A program made the position numbers and the translations under genes. Shown here one piece after another: positions 19,992 through 32,386 of a stretch of DNA of 64,000 nt. The notes below the pieces were generated by a model that was not told where the DNA came from, did no database searches, and saw nothing but the letters and a program-made list of their open reading frames with translations. The number at the start of each line of letters is the position of its first letter. Within the stretch, counting starts at the first letter, position 1. The DNA is from Globisporangium splendens (lineage: Eukaryota; Oomycota; Peronosporomycetes; Pythiales; Pythiaceae): positions 124,001 through 188,000 of the forward strand of contig VFIW01000051.1 of assembly GCA_006386115.1 (NCBI GenBank), given 5' to 3'.

Positions 19992-22900
19992 ATGATCCAC
20001 TCGGAGCAGAAAGGGGGAGGCGGTCAGTTCAAGCTCATGACTGGCGACCTCATCCGACTTATTGAAACGAAGCATGAGCACCAGGCCGAGCAACTGGAGA
20101 AGCTCGGCGGTGTCGCGGGCGTCGCGGCCGCGATCGCCGTCAATATCCAAGAGGGACTCGACAGCAACAATGCAGCGGACTTGCAGCGCCGCGAAGACAC
20201 GTATGGCTCGAATTACGTCCCGCCGCCGCGTGCCAAGGGTCTCCTGGAGCTCATGTGGGAAGCGTTCCAGGACCTCACGATCATGGTGCTCACGGCCTCG
20301 GGCATCATCTCCGTGATCCTGTCCGTGACGGTCGGCGACCACCCGGACACGGGCTGGATCGAAGGCGCGTGCATCATCTTTGCGGTCTTTGTCGTCACGT
20401 TCGTGACCGCGATCAACGACTACCAGAAGGAGAAGCAGTTCCGGTCGCTGAACGCCGTCAAAGAAGACGAAAAGATCAAAGTGATCCGCAACGGCGTCCC
20501 CGCAGAGATCAGCAAGTTCTCGCTGTGTGTAGGCGACATTGTGCGCGTAGATCTCGGCGACATCATCCCGGCCGATGGCATCGTGTTTGACGAGAAAGAG
20601 CTCAAGCTCGATGAGAGTGCGATGACGGGTGAGTCCGACCTGATGGTTAAAGGCCACGAGAACCCGTTCCTGCTCTCAGGCACCAAAGTCATGGAGGGAC
20701 TCGGCAAGATGCTCGTGGTCTGTGTCGGCGAGAGCTCGCAAGCGGGTATTATCAAGAAGCTCATCCTCGGCAAAGCCGGTACAAAGGAAGGCGAGAAAGC
20801 AGTCGGTGCACCCAAGCCAAACGCCGAAGCGCCTACTAATGCCGCAGACGATGGTCCACCCAAGGCAAATGGCACCGTGGAGCAGAAAGAAGAGTACGAC
20901 GATGGCGAGACGCAGTCGCCGCTGGAAGCCAAGCTGTACCGCCTCACGATCCTCATCGGCAAGCTCGGCACGACGGTCGCGATCCTCGTGTTCCTCATCA
21001 TGTGTCTGCGCTTCTCGATCCACAAGTTTGTCGAAAAGAAGGTCGAGTGGAAGTCCGCGTACGTGAGTGACTACCTACAGTTCTTCATTGTCGCGATCAC
21101 GGTGCTCGTCGTCGCGATCCCCGAGGGGCTGCCGCTCGCGGTCACGATCGCATTGGCGTACTCGGTCAAGAAGATGCTGCTCGACAACAACCTCGTGCGC
21201 CACTTGGATGCCTGCGAGACCATGGGCAGTGCGACCACGATTTGCTCGGACAAGACGGGAACGCTGACGACGAATCGCATGGCGGTGATGCAAGTGTGGA
21301 TCGGTGGCCAGGAGTTCTCGTCGGCGACGCAGGCAGCCAATGAAATGTCCGAGTCCACCAAGGATGTGTTCTTCAATGGCATTTGCATCAACTCGACGGC
21401 TGAGATTTTGCCGCCGAAGGTCGCCGGCGCGCAGCCTGAGCACACGGGCAACAAGACCGAGTGTGCGCTGCTCCAGTTTGTGCGCGACTGTGGCGTGGAT
21501 TACCCTCAGGTGCGAGCGAACGCAGACGTCGGCCACATGCTGACGTTCAGCAGCAAGAAGAAGCGCATGTCGGTCGTCGTGCGGCGCTCAGCGACGACGT
21601 GCCGGATCTACACGAAAGGTGCGACCGAGGTCGTCCTCGGACTCTGCAACAAGATGAAACGACTCGATGGTTCGGTCGCGAATCTCGATTCCAACCAGAA
21701 GGACATCATTGGCAGCTCGATCATTGAAAAGTACGCGTCCCAAGGGTACCGAACGCTGTGTCTCTCCTACCGCGACGTCGAGTGCTCTGCGGAGGAGATC
21801 AGCAAATGGTCGGACGACGACGTGGAAACCGATTTGACGAGTATTGCGATTGTCGGCATTGAAGACCCGGTGCGCAAAGAAGTGCCCGATGCAATCAAGC
21901 AGTGCCACCGCGCAGGCATCGTCGTGCGCATGGTCACGGGCGACAACATTACGACGGCGCGATCGATCGCGGGCAAGTGCGGCATCCTCACGCCAGGCGA
22001 CAACGCGATTGTGATTGAAGGACAAGAGTTTCGCAGTCGCGTGTTGGACGGCAAGGGCAACATCATCCAGGCAGAGTTTGATCGCATCTGGCCGCACCTG
22101 CGAGTCATGGCGCGGTCGTCGCCCAAGGACAAATACACGCTCGTGACGGGTCTCATGCAGTCGAACGTGATGCCGTACGGTCCCCAGATCGTCGCCGTCA
22201 CGGGCGATGGCACGAACGATGCGCCTGCGCTAAAGAAAGCGAACGTCGGCTTCGCGATGGGGATCAGTGGCACCGCGGTCTCGAAAGACGCATCGGATAT
22301 CATCCTGATGGATGACAACTTTACGTCCATCGTGCAGGCCATCAAGTGGGGGCGTAACGTGTACGACTCGATCGCCAAGTTCTTGCAGTTCCAGCTTACG
22401 GTCAACGTCGTCGCGATCGCGCTCGCGTTCCTCGGTGCCGCGATTCTGGAGCAGTCGCCACTGTCTGCGGTGCAGATGCTGTGGGTGAATCTCATCATGG
22501 ACTCGTTCGCGTCCTTGGCGCTCGCGACGGAACAGCCGACCCAGGCACTCCTGGAGCGCCGACCATACCCAAAGACTAAGCCGTTGCTGTCAAAGATGAT
22601 GACTAAGCACATCCTTGGCCAGTCGATGTATCAACTCATTGTGCTCTTGGTGCTCACGTTTGTCGGAGAGAAGCTCTTCGACATCCCGTCGGGCAGGTAT
22701 GCCGACCTGAGCGACGATGCGAAGCAGGACCCGACGCAGCACATGACCATCATCTTCAACACGTTTGTGTGGATGCAGCTCTTCAATGAGCTCAACTGCC
22801 GGAAGATCCACAACGAGCTCAACATCTTCGACGGCATCACGGGGAACCGCGTGTACATGTACGTGACCGTGTTCCAGGTCTTCGCGCAAGTGGTCATCGT

Positions 22901-23138
22901 GCAGTGCACGGGGCGGTTCTTCAACTGCAAGCCGCTGGATGCCGGTCAGTGGGGGGTCACGATCTTGATCGGCGCTGGGTCGTTGCCCGTCGGGTTCGCT
23001 CTGCGGCTGTTATCTGCCAAGCGACTGCCGTCCTGGATAGCGTTCTGCCACGAAGCTGACGCCGTTAAGGTGAGTCAGTCGCGCGTCTCGAACGCACTGC
23101 AAAAGGGTGCAGCGGCGCAGGCGACGCTCACGAACTAG
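19992..23138 (+). CDS. P-type Ca2+-transporting ATPase (type IIB, PMCA-like)
   Basis: Uninterrupted 1048-residue frame, in the size range of plasma-membrane Ca2+ pumps. The enzyme exports Ca2+ from the cytosol using ATP through a phosphoaspartate intermediate. Visible features: paired membrane helices near residues 95-140; the actuator motif TGES near residue 217; helices M3-M4 with PEGLP at about 376-380 (the Ca2+-binding kink); the phosphorylation site DKTGT at about 420; KGATE in the nucleotide-binding domain; TGDGTNDAPA near 737; and six C-terminal helices from about residue 790. The N-terminus before M1 resembles autoinhibited pumps, while the C-terminal tail after the last helix is short (about 50 residues), so N-terminal regulation, as in plant type, is possible (inference). 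The ATG at 19992 is the first in frame. Confidence 0.93.
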   Translation: MIHSEQKGGGGQFKLMTGDLIRLIETKHEHQAEQLEKLGGVAGVAAAIAVNIQEGLDSNNAADLQRREDTYGSNYVPPPRAKGLLELMWEAFQDLTIMVLTASGIISVILSVTVGDHPDTGWIEGACIIFAVFVVTFVTAINDYQKEKQFRSLNAVKEDEKIKVIRNGVPAEISKFSLCVGDIVRVDLGDIIPADGIVFDEKELKLDESAMTGESDLMVKGHENPFLLSGTKVMEGLGKMLVVCVGESSQAGIIKKLILGKAGTKEGEKAVGAPKPNAEAPTNAADDGPPKANGTVEQKEEYDDGETQSPLEAKLYRLTILIGKLGTTVAILVFLIMCLRFSIHKFVEKKVEWKSAYVSDYLQFFIVAITVLVVAIPEGLPLAVTIALAYSVKKMLLDNNLVRHLDACETMGSATTICSDKTGTLTTNRMAVMQVWIGGQEFSSATQAANEMSESTKDVFFNGICINSTAEILPPKVAGAQPEHTGNKTECALLQFVRDCGVDYPQVRANADVGHMLTFSSKKKRMSVVVRRSATTCRIYTKGATEVVLGLCNKMKRLDGSVANLDSNQKDIIGSSIIEKYASQGYRTLCLSYRDVECSAEEISKWSDDDVETDLTSIAIVGIEDPVRKEVPDAIKQCHRAGIVVRMVTGDNITTARSIAGKCGILTPGDNAIVIEGQEFRSRVLDGKGNIIQAEFDRIWPHLRVMARSSPKDKYTLVTGLMQSNVMPYGPQIVAVTGDGTNDAPALKKANVGFAMGISGTAVSKDASDIILMDDNFTSIVQAIKWGRNVYDSIAKFLQFQLTVNVVAIALAFLGAAILEQSPLSAVQMLWVNLIMDSFASLALATEQPTQALLERRPYPKTKPLLSKMMTKHILGQSMYQLIVLLVLTFVGEKLFDIPSGRYADLSDDAKQDPTQHMTIIFNTFVWMQLFNELNCRKIHNELNIFDGITGNRVYMYVTVFQVFAQVVIVQCTGRFFNCKPLDAGQWGVTILIGAGSLPVGFALRLLSAKRLPSWIAFCHEADAVKVSQSRVSNALQKGAAAQATLTN

Positions 23139-24455
23139 GTAGGTGAGCGACAACCACCAGCCTCTCGCGTGCGTTCCCCGTGCTCCCTCACGCGACGTCG
23201 TTGACAATTTTGAACTCCATTGCACGCAACTTGCGCTCCACTCGCCTCGGAGACGGCGACGAGCAGTACGATAGACGCAGAGCAAAACTCCAGATCCAAA
23301 CGATAGCTTTCGAGGCAGGCGGGCAAAAGCAGCAGTTGCTCGGACTTCATTCTTCTGAATCTATTTTATTCCTCTTTCTGTTTTTTGTCCTGGTTTTCTG
23401 TCCGCATTTCATGCAAATGACTTGGAAACGTAACAAAGGTTAAATACGGGTGTTTGTGGACTTTTGGTTAGAAGAGCATCCAAATACACAGCATCGAGTG
23501 AAAGAGTTTTTGTTGCTTGGAGTACTGTAAAAGACAGTTTTTATGCCGCGTTCTTTTATCCAGTGTGATACAGTACAGTTGTCAGCAAAATGTGCGACAA
23601 GGCAAAAAAGTAAAGTGAACTAACATTTCGTGCGTCAGCCACAGCATTTGCCTAACACACAGCTCTGTTATACATTTAATCGAGTGCGTCGACTCGCATA
23701 ATGACCCGTTAACTTTTGTTTTCGCAGCACAAACTGCATGAGAGTTCGAGATGTTTGTCTTCGAAAAGACTTTGTTGTCGACACCTTCACACAAACTTTC
23801 GCCGCAGAGTTTGTCACACAGGAGGTGGGACCATCGCAATTGTATCCTTTCGGGTCGCCACCAGCAGAGTTCAGAATGCTATACTCAGGCTGTTTACTTT
23901 CATATAGTGCCACTTATTCATTATGTGCGACACCGTGAAGAGCACAACTAGTACATGCTCTTAAAGGCAGGGATCTGAAACTGGATATCGAATCTTGGCG
24001 GAGTGTGCGTCGCGCTGATTGGCCAGCGTCTCCCCCAACAACACCACACTGCGCTTCCATCATTTTTGCACTTGGCTATATATTTACCTTCATAAAATAT
24101 ATATCAGCCTATGAGTTTCCAAAAACCTCTCCAAACCGAGTACAAGCGCTTCTTGATATCCTTGAGTGCACCATATTAATACCTTCTTAACAAGCATGTA
24201 AAGATCCGATTACCTTCATACTTATTTCTCGATGTCTGTCATGTCCGTCGTAACCACCACCATCGACCGCAAGCCCATTTGCCCACAGCCGCGCTCACGC
24301 GACACCAGGCAGCGCGCACTCACACAAGCGCGATCTAGACGCCGCTGTCTCCTCTCTGCGCGTCTGTCCCTCTCCGCAGTCCCTGGTCCCTCTCTGTCCT
24401 CCGTCGCGCTCCACTCACTCGCGCTTTTCCGCCCACGAGAGACACTCATACAGAG
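23139..24455. other. Intergenic, nothing recognised
   Basis: 1.3 kb between two plus-strand genes. It should hold the ATPase 3' UTR and the promoter of the SPX-MFS gene. AT-rich stretches lie at 23340-23600 and 24060-24200. An ATTGG (inverted CCAAT) occurs near 24018. Short open frames here lack codon bias. Confidence 0.5.
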
Positions 24456-26848
24456 ATGGTGCAGTTCGCCAAGAAGCTCGCGGCTGCGCAGCGTCCGGAA
24501 TGGAAAGGGTGAGTGGTCGTGTTAGTGCGTCTTCGTGATGACAGTACATGGTGCTGTGTGTGCGGATAGGACGACGGTGCTGGCGCATTTGCGTGCATGT
24601 GGTCGTGTACTGATAACGTCTGTTTGTGTGTGCTTTGCAGTCATTACTTGGAGTACAAGCAATTGAAGAAGAAATTGAAGAAAGTGATCGTTGCGACGCG
24701 CGATGACACGCTGGAGGCCGCGCACCACGAGCAGGAGGGCTTCCAGCGCGCGTTGGACTCGGAGGTGCGTCATCATATGAACAATTATGCTGCTGTTGCT
24801 TTAACTTAAAGACTCGTGGATACTCACTGCGTTTATATGGACATGTGCATATGTCTGTTCGTCTATAGGTGGAGCGCGTGGTGCTGTTCTTTCTCACAAA
24901 GCAGGGTCAGTTTGCCAACACGCTGGCGGAATTGCGCCGCAAACAGGCCTATTTGGCCGACGACGACCTCGAAGCCATGCACTCGATCAGCGAAATGTAC
25001 GTGCAATATATCCGCATACGGCTGACCACATGCACTTACCTTTATATGCTCTGCGTTTGTGCTTCTATCACGCTCAGGTTTCGTAAGGTCGGCGATGATC
25101 TGGTGCAATTGCTGCACTTTGTGGAGCTGAACGCGACGGGTATCCGCAAGATCCTCAAGAAGCACGACAAGACGGTCAAGGAGCACAAGATCATGGGCTC
25201 GTACCTGTCGTCGCGCACGGACTCGCAGGCATCGCACCTGCAGCAGCTCTACCACGACGAGGGCATCTCGGCGATCATCGCGACGATCCGCTCGGCGCTC
25301 ACGGAGTTGAGGAAACTCGAGGTGCAGGTCGCGACGAACGGGAATCCGAGCGCTATGAGCCTCGCGCTCGTGCGTACGATCTCGCAGGATGAGCCGGTGC
25401 TCAACAAGATCCAGTTGGCGCGACGAAGGCTGCAGCAGTCGACGCACTACGTCAAGACGATCGCGGCACAGGCGCTCATCTTCGACGGCGAGTCCTCGGA
25501 AGATGAAGACGAAGTGATGTATGAATCGTTCAAGCGGCTAGGCGAACGCTCGGAGATGTCGCGCTTCGTCAACATGCTCTGCACGTTCCTGTACATGACC
25601 AACTACTACATTGTCGCGCCAACGAGTGGTGACTATGCTGCTGCATTGGGTGGTGAAGCTGCGCTCAGTGGTGTGATCGTCGGTATGACGCCCGTGGCCT
25701 CGCTCGCGAGCGCCGTGCTCTACAGTTGGTGGGCGAATCGGTCGTATAAATCCCCGCTGCTGTTCGCGACGGTGTGTCTCGTGGTCGGCAACTTGTTTTA
25801 CGGCCTGGCGCTCCATTTCGACAGCATCTCCATGGCGATCGCAGGTCGTCTCCTGAATGGTTTCGGTGGCGCGCGTGCGATCAATCGCCGGTACATTGCG
25901 GATAATTACTCACGTGAAGAACGAACCCAGGCATCGGCGCTCTTTGTGACTGCGAGTGCGTTGGGTATGGCCGCGGGTCCCGCATTAGCCGCCGCGCTCA
26001 ACTACGTGCCAGACTTTGATATGATGGGTATCATGGTGACCGACGAGACCGCGCCTGGGTTCGTCATGTTTGTGCTCTGGGTCATTTACCTGTTCATGAC
26101 AGTGTTCTACTTCGAGGAGCCAGACCGCGAGGCGTACCTGGAGCGCACGCGCTCGATTTTGACTGCGTCCATAGAATCTGGAAAGGGACGAGCTTCCGAA
26201 TCGACAGCTTTGCTGCCGCACGCTTCTACTGCATCTAAGGCACCGCCGCTCTCGTCGCTGTGGAGAAATGTCCCGGTTGTCGCGACTTTGGTGATCTACA
26301 TTGTGCTGAAATTGGTGCTCGAATGTCTGATCACAGCCAGTTCTACGATCGCGCAGTTCTACTTCCAATGGAACTCGACTGATGCGGGTTTCTACCTTGC
26401 AGCGCTCGGGTTGCTCATGTTCCCGACGAACGTCGTCGTGAGTTGGTTGAGTTTCCGATACGAGGACTGCGAGATGATCGTGATATCGCAGGTCATGATG
26501 GTCGTAGGCGTCGGCGTGATCGTGAGCTACGGGTACTACACGGTCGTGCAGTTCATCGCGGGTGGCGTAATCATCTTCATTTCGACCAACGTCCTCGAGG
26601 GTGTCAACATGTCGCTGTTGTCCAAGACGATCCCCAAGGCTTTTGCGAAGGGCACGTTCAACTCGGGGTTGTTGGCGACGGAGGCAGGTACGCTGGGCCG
26701 TGCAATCGGCGACGTCATGATTACGCTCGTGGGTCTGCCAGGTATCCAGTATGTGCTCAATTGGACGTTCGTGCCGCTGCTGCTGACCAGCGTGGTGACC
26801 ATGATCTACACGCTTCACGTGTACCCGAAACTCGCAACGCACGATTAG
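24456..26848 (+). CDS. SPX-MFS vacuolar phosphate transporter-like protein
   Basis: Four exons: 24456-24508, 24641-24764, 24869-24996 and 25078-26848, giving 691 residues. The N-terminal 190 residues are an SPX domain: MVQFAKKL start, a Tyr followed by a Lys-rich helix (YKQLKKKLKK), and later KILKKHDK, the basic surface that binds inositol polyphosphates as a phosphate signal. An acidic linker (SSEDEDEV) follows, then a major-facilitator domain with about 11-12 helices from residue 250. This is the architecture of the plant PHT5/VPT and related vacuolar phosphate transporters. The introns have donors GTGAGT, GTGCGT and GTACGT. Intron 3 (24997-25077, 81 bases) is in frame and without stops, so a retained form would still translate. 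Confidence 0.9.
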
Positions 26849-27097
26849 TATTAACCCAGCCGAAAGAAGAAACAAGCAAGCCAAACAGAGTAGGAGCTTT
26901 ATGAAAGCTACGCGTAGCTTTAGAGAAAAACAAAAGCTGCCAGTTAGAGAAGTTGCTGAACCAGAACTTCACACCTGACAAATTCCAGTCCATGTTCGCA
27001 TCCACATTCCGACAAATTCGTACGTATGCATTACTTTAGCCACATTGTCTTGTATCTCCATGGATTCCGTTTTTCGCTCGAACATGCCGCTTGATTA

Positions 27098-28725
<1,628 letters not shown>

Positions 28726-29340
28726 GCTTGTGCAGCTTTTGGGGCAATGCGCCTATTTGAAGAGTGTGTTCATGGCTTGACTGACGAAGTGCATGTTTGG
28801 AAGACACACTTGGAGAAGTAACAATATAAAGTGGCAGCAAGCGCGTGACGAGATGATGTCATTCGACCTTGAACTTGAGAAACCAAAAAGGCTTTCAGTG
28901 TTGGGCATTTTCAGCCAATCAAGTGAATGAAAGACTGTTGATCGGTTGAAAAGTATGAAAACTCTGTTTTTGCATATGCAGAGGAGTATGCATCTACGAA
29001 GGTTGTTTCGGCATTCGTGGAAGAAAACCTTGCATAATGGGCATACGTACATCACTCAGGATTATGACTTCTATAGATGTATTTTATCCTAACCAAAAGT
29101 ATCAGATATGACCGTGTACTAGCTGTAAAATGGTATATGTTCACTAAAGAGATGAGAAAAGAAAGTGATGTGCACTCTCTCTCAATGGATGAAACGCGAT
29201 CTTTCAGTTGCCTCCATGAAGCGACGCAGAGAGCCGCAGATACCTGCCTACCGCACCACAGACCACCACCACCACCAGCAAGTCGCAGCATTGCACCGCG
29301 CACGTACGCCTCCATGCGATAAGAAAAACCCTTCAGTAGT
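28726..29340. other. Intergenic, divergent promoter region
   Basis: About 600 AT-rich bases between the thiolase start (minus) and the next plus-strand ORF. A CCAAT box in AGCCAATCA lies near 28914. No gene or RNA was recognised. Confidence 0.5.
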
Positions 29341-30012
29341 ATGAGGCGCGTCTCCATTTGGGCATTCGTGATCTACGTTGCACTCAACAGCAACCACCAC
29401 GTCGCAGCCGCTGTCCACACCACCGAGCCAATCGTGATCTTCACACAAGCAGTTTCGTTGTCCTTCCCTGCTCCGGAATGGCTCATTGTTCCTGCGCTGC
29501 TTGATTTCCTGCCGGTGATGCTGCAGTTGGGTGTACATCGTGATGTCGCCTTTCAGCTTCGCCGTTTTTGTGATTTTCATGGTTTGGATACGACCAAATG
29601 CTCCGTTTTGCATGATGCGCTTAGTGAATTGGTTGATGTGAAGAAATGGTGTGCGCATGGGACTCCTCGAGAGTCGCCGTCGTTCGTTATCGTAAAGAGC
29701 TTCCTCGTGCCTGACGTACAAAAGAAGAACAAGCACGATAGTGGTGATCAGCACCAGAAGCATGGCGGCGCTAGCTGCCGATGGATTCAAGACAAAGCCG
29801 ACAACCTTGCGATCGATTTGTGCCGTTTGATGGAGGGCCGCGGCGCCGATGTGGGTGGCACGGAGTGTGTTGAGTCCCTTGGTGGAGCGATTCAGCAGTC
29901 GTTCGAGTGGCTAAACTCGCTTCCGTCTTGCGATGCACTAGAAGCGACAGAAACTATGGAGCGTGCATCCACAATCCAAAGCGTGGCGCATTCATCAGGC
30001 AAGGAAGAGTAG
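29341..30012 (+). CDS. Putative secreted/luminal protein of unknown family (N-terminal exon?)
   Basis: A 223-codon frame beginning with a likely signal peptide (MRRVSIWAFVIYVALN, then a cleavable Ala-rich stretch ending near residue 24). The rest is soluble, with seven cysteines that could form disulfides and mixed helical segments. No family was recognised. The next open frame starts 35 bases after the stop without an early ATG, and a third frame carries a membrane helix and IQ motif. I therefore suspect one type I membrane protein whose exons I could not join. An antisense frame on the same DNA lacks a signal and codon bias and was not called. Confidence 0.45.
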   Translation: MRRVSIWAFVIYVALNSNHHVAAAVHTTEPIVIFTQAVSLSFPAPEWLIVPALLDFLPVMLQLGVHRDVAFQLRRFCDFHGLDTTKCSVLHDALSELVDVKKWCAHGTPRESPSFVIVKSFLVPDVQKKNKHDSGDQHQKHGGASCRWIQDKADNLAIDLCRLMEGRGADVGGTECVESLGGAIQQSFEWLNSLPSCDALEATETMERASTIQSVAHSSGKEE

Positions 30013-30046
30013 CTTGCGACTCGTATTTCGGCAGTTGAACGATTGA

Positions 30047-30871
30047 TTGGCGACATCAGTGTCGATCACTGCTAAAGAAGAATTTGAAGCCACTGAGTCG
30101 GTCGATGGTCAAGTGGAAGACGCGGAGGATGCCCTAGAAGCAGCTACTGTTCCTGTGGGCACGGATGTGGTGCAAAATACAGATATGAGAGTCGAAAGCA
30201 ACGAGCAGATCCCCAAGAATGACAGCGAGACAGAGTCTCCAGCAAACCAAGCACAGGTTGAGATAGAGAATTCACTACTAGAAACAACGACTTCGATGGC
30301 GATAGACGGCGAGGTGGATTCGGATGCTCGCGCCGGACCAGTGGACGCTGCCTTCGCTATGGAGGAGCACGCTGCAACGGATAAAGACGACGCGACCGTC
30401 ACACTTGAAGAAAGTGCCAGCTGTGAGCCAATTAGCGAGGCAGCTAGTCAATCAGTGCACGGAAGCGACCGCAGTATAATCGACATCATCAGACCCGAGC
30501 AAGAAGCAGACGCCATGAATGAAGAAACGTCGCTTGGAAACGCCCAAGAAGTTAACGGCCATCACTTCGCAGAGCACGACGACGAACCGAAAACTACTGA
30601 GTCAGATGAAGCAGATGCCCGCCTCCCGGCTCAGCCATCACTCGTCGGTGTGGATGGCCAAACTTCCATGATCGACGCTGACCACCATGCCAGAGACACC
30701 GAACTAGAGCCATCACCCTTCGATATGTCGACTTCTGTCGTTTTCTTGAACCAACCACCTGATGTCAATGGACGCGCTACCACCGACCACAGCATTGATT
30801 CAGTTGTCGATTTCCCAAGTCGTTCACCGACACCCACACGCCAGAATAAGGACAATTCGTCTACACCATAG
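30047..30871 (+). CDS. Acidic, low-complexity segment, probably part of the same locus
   Basis: An open frame of 274 codons that is strongly acidic (Glu/Asp/Ala/Thr/Ser-rich) with no predicted structure. It has no ATG in its first 45 codons (the first is at 30185) and follows a TGA at 30044-30046, which suggests an internal exon or a shifted continuation of 29341-30012. It ends at a TAG (30869-30871) and the same frame reopens at once into 30875-31954. No donor and acceptor pair that keeps frame was found on either side, so the gene model is open. The biased composition suggests an extracellular or juxtamembrane stalk (inference). Confidence 0.4.
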   Translation: MATSVSITAKEEFEATESVDGQVEDAEDALEAATVPVGTDVVQNTDMRVESNEQIPKNDSETESPANQAQVEIENSLLETTTSMAIDGEVDSDARAGPVDAAFAMEEHAATDKDDATVTLEESASCEPISEAASQSVHGSDRSIIDIIRPEQEADAMNEETSLGNAQEVNGHHFAEHDDEPKTTESDEADARLPAQPSLVGVDGQTSMIDADHHARDTELEPSPFDMSTSVVFLNQPPDVNGRATTDHSIDSVVDFPSRSPTPTRQNKDNSSTP

Positions 30872-30874
30872 CAG

Positions 30875-31954
30875 TTGCTTCTCCAGTACGAAGCGTTGCG
30901 AGTTTGGAGTCCTGCGTCAATGAGCAGAATGGCTGGCAGCACAGAAGAACGAGAACCCTGGATTAGTCTCACGTCCGAGGCGCTGGTCGTGATCGTGTCC
31001 CTCTTCTTCGTGGTGTGTCTTCTGTGTGGCTTCAGATCGCTTGCGATCAACTACATCGCGAGCGTCAAGATACCGCAGAAGCGTGGCAACCAGATCTCGC
31101 CCACTGAAGTTCATGAAGAACCTGAGTGCAACCCCGAAGGCGAGTCAAAGGTGCGCGATGATGAAGCTACGAAATGTCAGCTTCCAAGCGCGGCACCAAC
31201 GAGTGTGATTGCTCCTGTACCAAGTCTTCGATCGTGGCAAAATACCTTTTGTGACTCTAGTTTCAGATCTATAGCTCCACTCACGTATGTATTTGTGCAC
31301 AAGGTGCAGGTGCTTGAACGAGTCGCGGCAGTGTATCGTCGGCAGCTTCAGCGTGCAGCGTTTGGCTTTTGGCGACAGAAATCGGTTCCAATGATTCAAG
31401 ACGCTGCATCAACTCGGAGCACTTCACAAGATGCGGACAGCAAACGCACTGTTGAAGAGGCCGAGCTAAAGCGTCCACCAAGCTTCACGTATGCAGCCAT
31501 GGCACTGCTGTTTGCAATGCATGGAGCGTACTTGCACAAGTTGTCCCCAGAAAGCAGTGAACCAGACCAAAAGGACCCGCAGCTTCAAAGAACGATCTCG
31601 AGCTTGCTCTCTAATGGAGACTTCGAAATAGGCGAGATGACGGGTGAGGACAAGTCCAGGCAGAGAGCGGCACAAGCGATTCAGCGTGCGTGGAGAATGA
31701 GACGCAAGGCGTCTGTACCACCGTCGGCAGCAGACAAAGCAGCACCGTCAAGGCTGAGAAACTTTCCGTTGCTACACAGGCGATCGTTTTCGGCTCAGCC
31801 AAAGCGTCCTAGTTCGTTGTTCCAGCTACTCGCGAAGAAAAGTCGTCAAGGCGATAGCTCCCGGCCAGCAATCTTGAAACGAGCAACTTCGTTTGGTGGG
31901 CATTTGGGAGGACGCGCATCGGCAGCGCATCTTTCGTTACCCCCAGCATCGTAG
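30875..31954 (+). CDS. Membrane-anchored protein with a calmodulin-binding IQ motif
   Basis: Open frame of 359 codons in the same frame as 30047-30871. The first ATG is at 30920. About residues 36-53 form one strong transmembrane helix (LVVIVSLFFVVCLLCGF). The rest is a basic tail with a second, weaker hydrophobic patch (FTYAAMALLFAMHG) and an IQ motif (AAQAIQRAWRMRRKA) near 31670-31720, the pattern IQxxxRxxxR that binds calmodulin or related EF-hand proteins. Several Arg/Ser-rich stretches follow. Together with the upstream frames this would make a signal peptide, ectodomain, acidic stalk, membrane span and IQ tail. No family name is offered. Confidence 0.5.
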   Translation: MLLQYEALRVWSPASMSRMAGSTEEREPWISLTSEALVVIVSLFFVVCLLCGFRSLAINYIASVKIPQKRGNQISPTEVHEEPECNPEGESKVRDDEATKCQLPSAAPTSVIAPVPSLRSWQNTFCDSSFRSIAPLTYVFVHKVQVLERVAAVYRRQLQRAAFGFWRQKSVPMIQDAASTRSTSQDADSKRTVEEAELKRPPSFTYAAMALLFAMHGAYLHKLSPESSEPDQKDPQLQRTISSLLSNGDFEIGEMTGEDKSRQRAAQAIQRAWRMRRKASVPPSAADKAAPSRLRNFPLLHRRSFSAQPKRPSSLFQLLAKKSRQGDSSRPAILKRATSFGGHLGGRASAAHLSLPPAS

Positions 31955-32187
31955 GTGTCGGCGGCGTTCCTGAGAAAGTGTGTGTACGATTTCACATGGG
32001 ATCCAAGTCAGTCCAGGGGTATAGATAGAAACAAATGCAACTACATGTGAAAAACAGCATACCAGGTGTCCGTTCCATCACGTGTGCATCTCCGATTTTC
32101 AATGCTGGTTTTTTGTTGCGCCGCCACACTGTTGCAAAAGAGCAGAGACTGGAAACACAGCATTAGCAGACAAGAAGTGCGTCAAAC

Positions 32188-32367
32188 ATGAGCCAAAATT
32201 TGTCCGCAGAGGAACTGGCCGAGTTCCGTGAGATCTTCAACCTTGTCGACTGTGTGCGTTGCTGCATTGTACATACAGACTTTCGGAGTTGACATGGTGA
32301 TCGTGATTCTAATCGCTTGTGTGACTTTGTTGTTGTGGAGTATGTGAATATGATGATGTCCGAATAA
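32188..32367 (+). pseudogene. Internally deleted EF-hand protein remnant
   Basis: The ATG at 32188 opens a typical calmodulin/centrin-like start (MSQNLSAEELAEFREIFNLVD), the first EF-hand helix up to the start of its loop. About 100 bases later another frame gives an EF-hand-style C-terminus (EYVNMMMSE, TAA at 32365-32367). Everything between, three to four calcium loops in a normal protein, is missing. A GT donor after the first part (GTGCGT at about 32254) and CAG at about 32288 look like remains of an intron. It appears to be a gene reduced to its ends by an internal deletion. Alternative: a chance match of short helical segments. Confidence 0.4.
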
Positions 32368-32386
32368 AACGCTTGCATATCTCCTT

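Noticed and set aside
20000..23100. Several 80-280 codon frames antisense to the Ca2+-ATPase
   Set aside because: They mirror the GC-rich codons of the real gene and show no domain or start context.
29248..29790. 180-codon antisense frame with a hydrophobic start
   Set aside because: Its start has a hydrophobic segment, but the opposite frame has a more convincing signal peptide and longer continuation; the tail of the antisense frame is low complexity.
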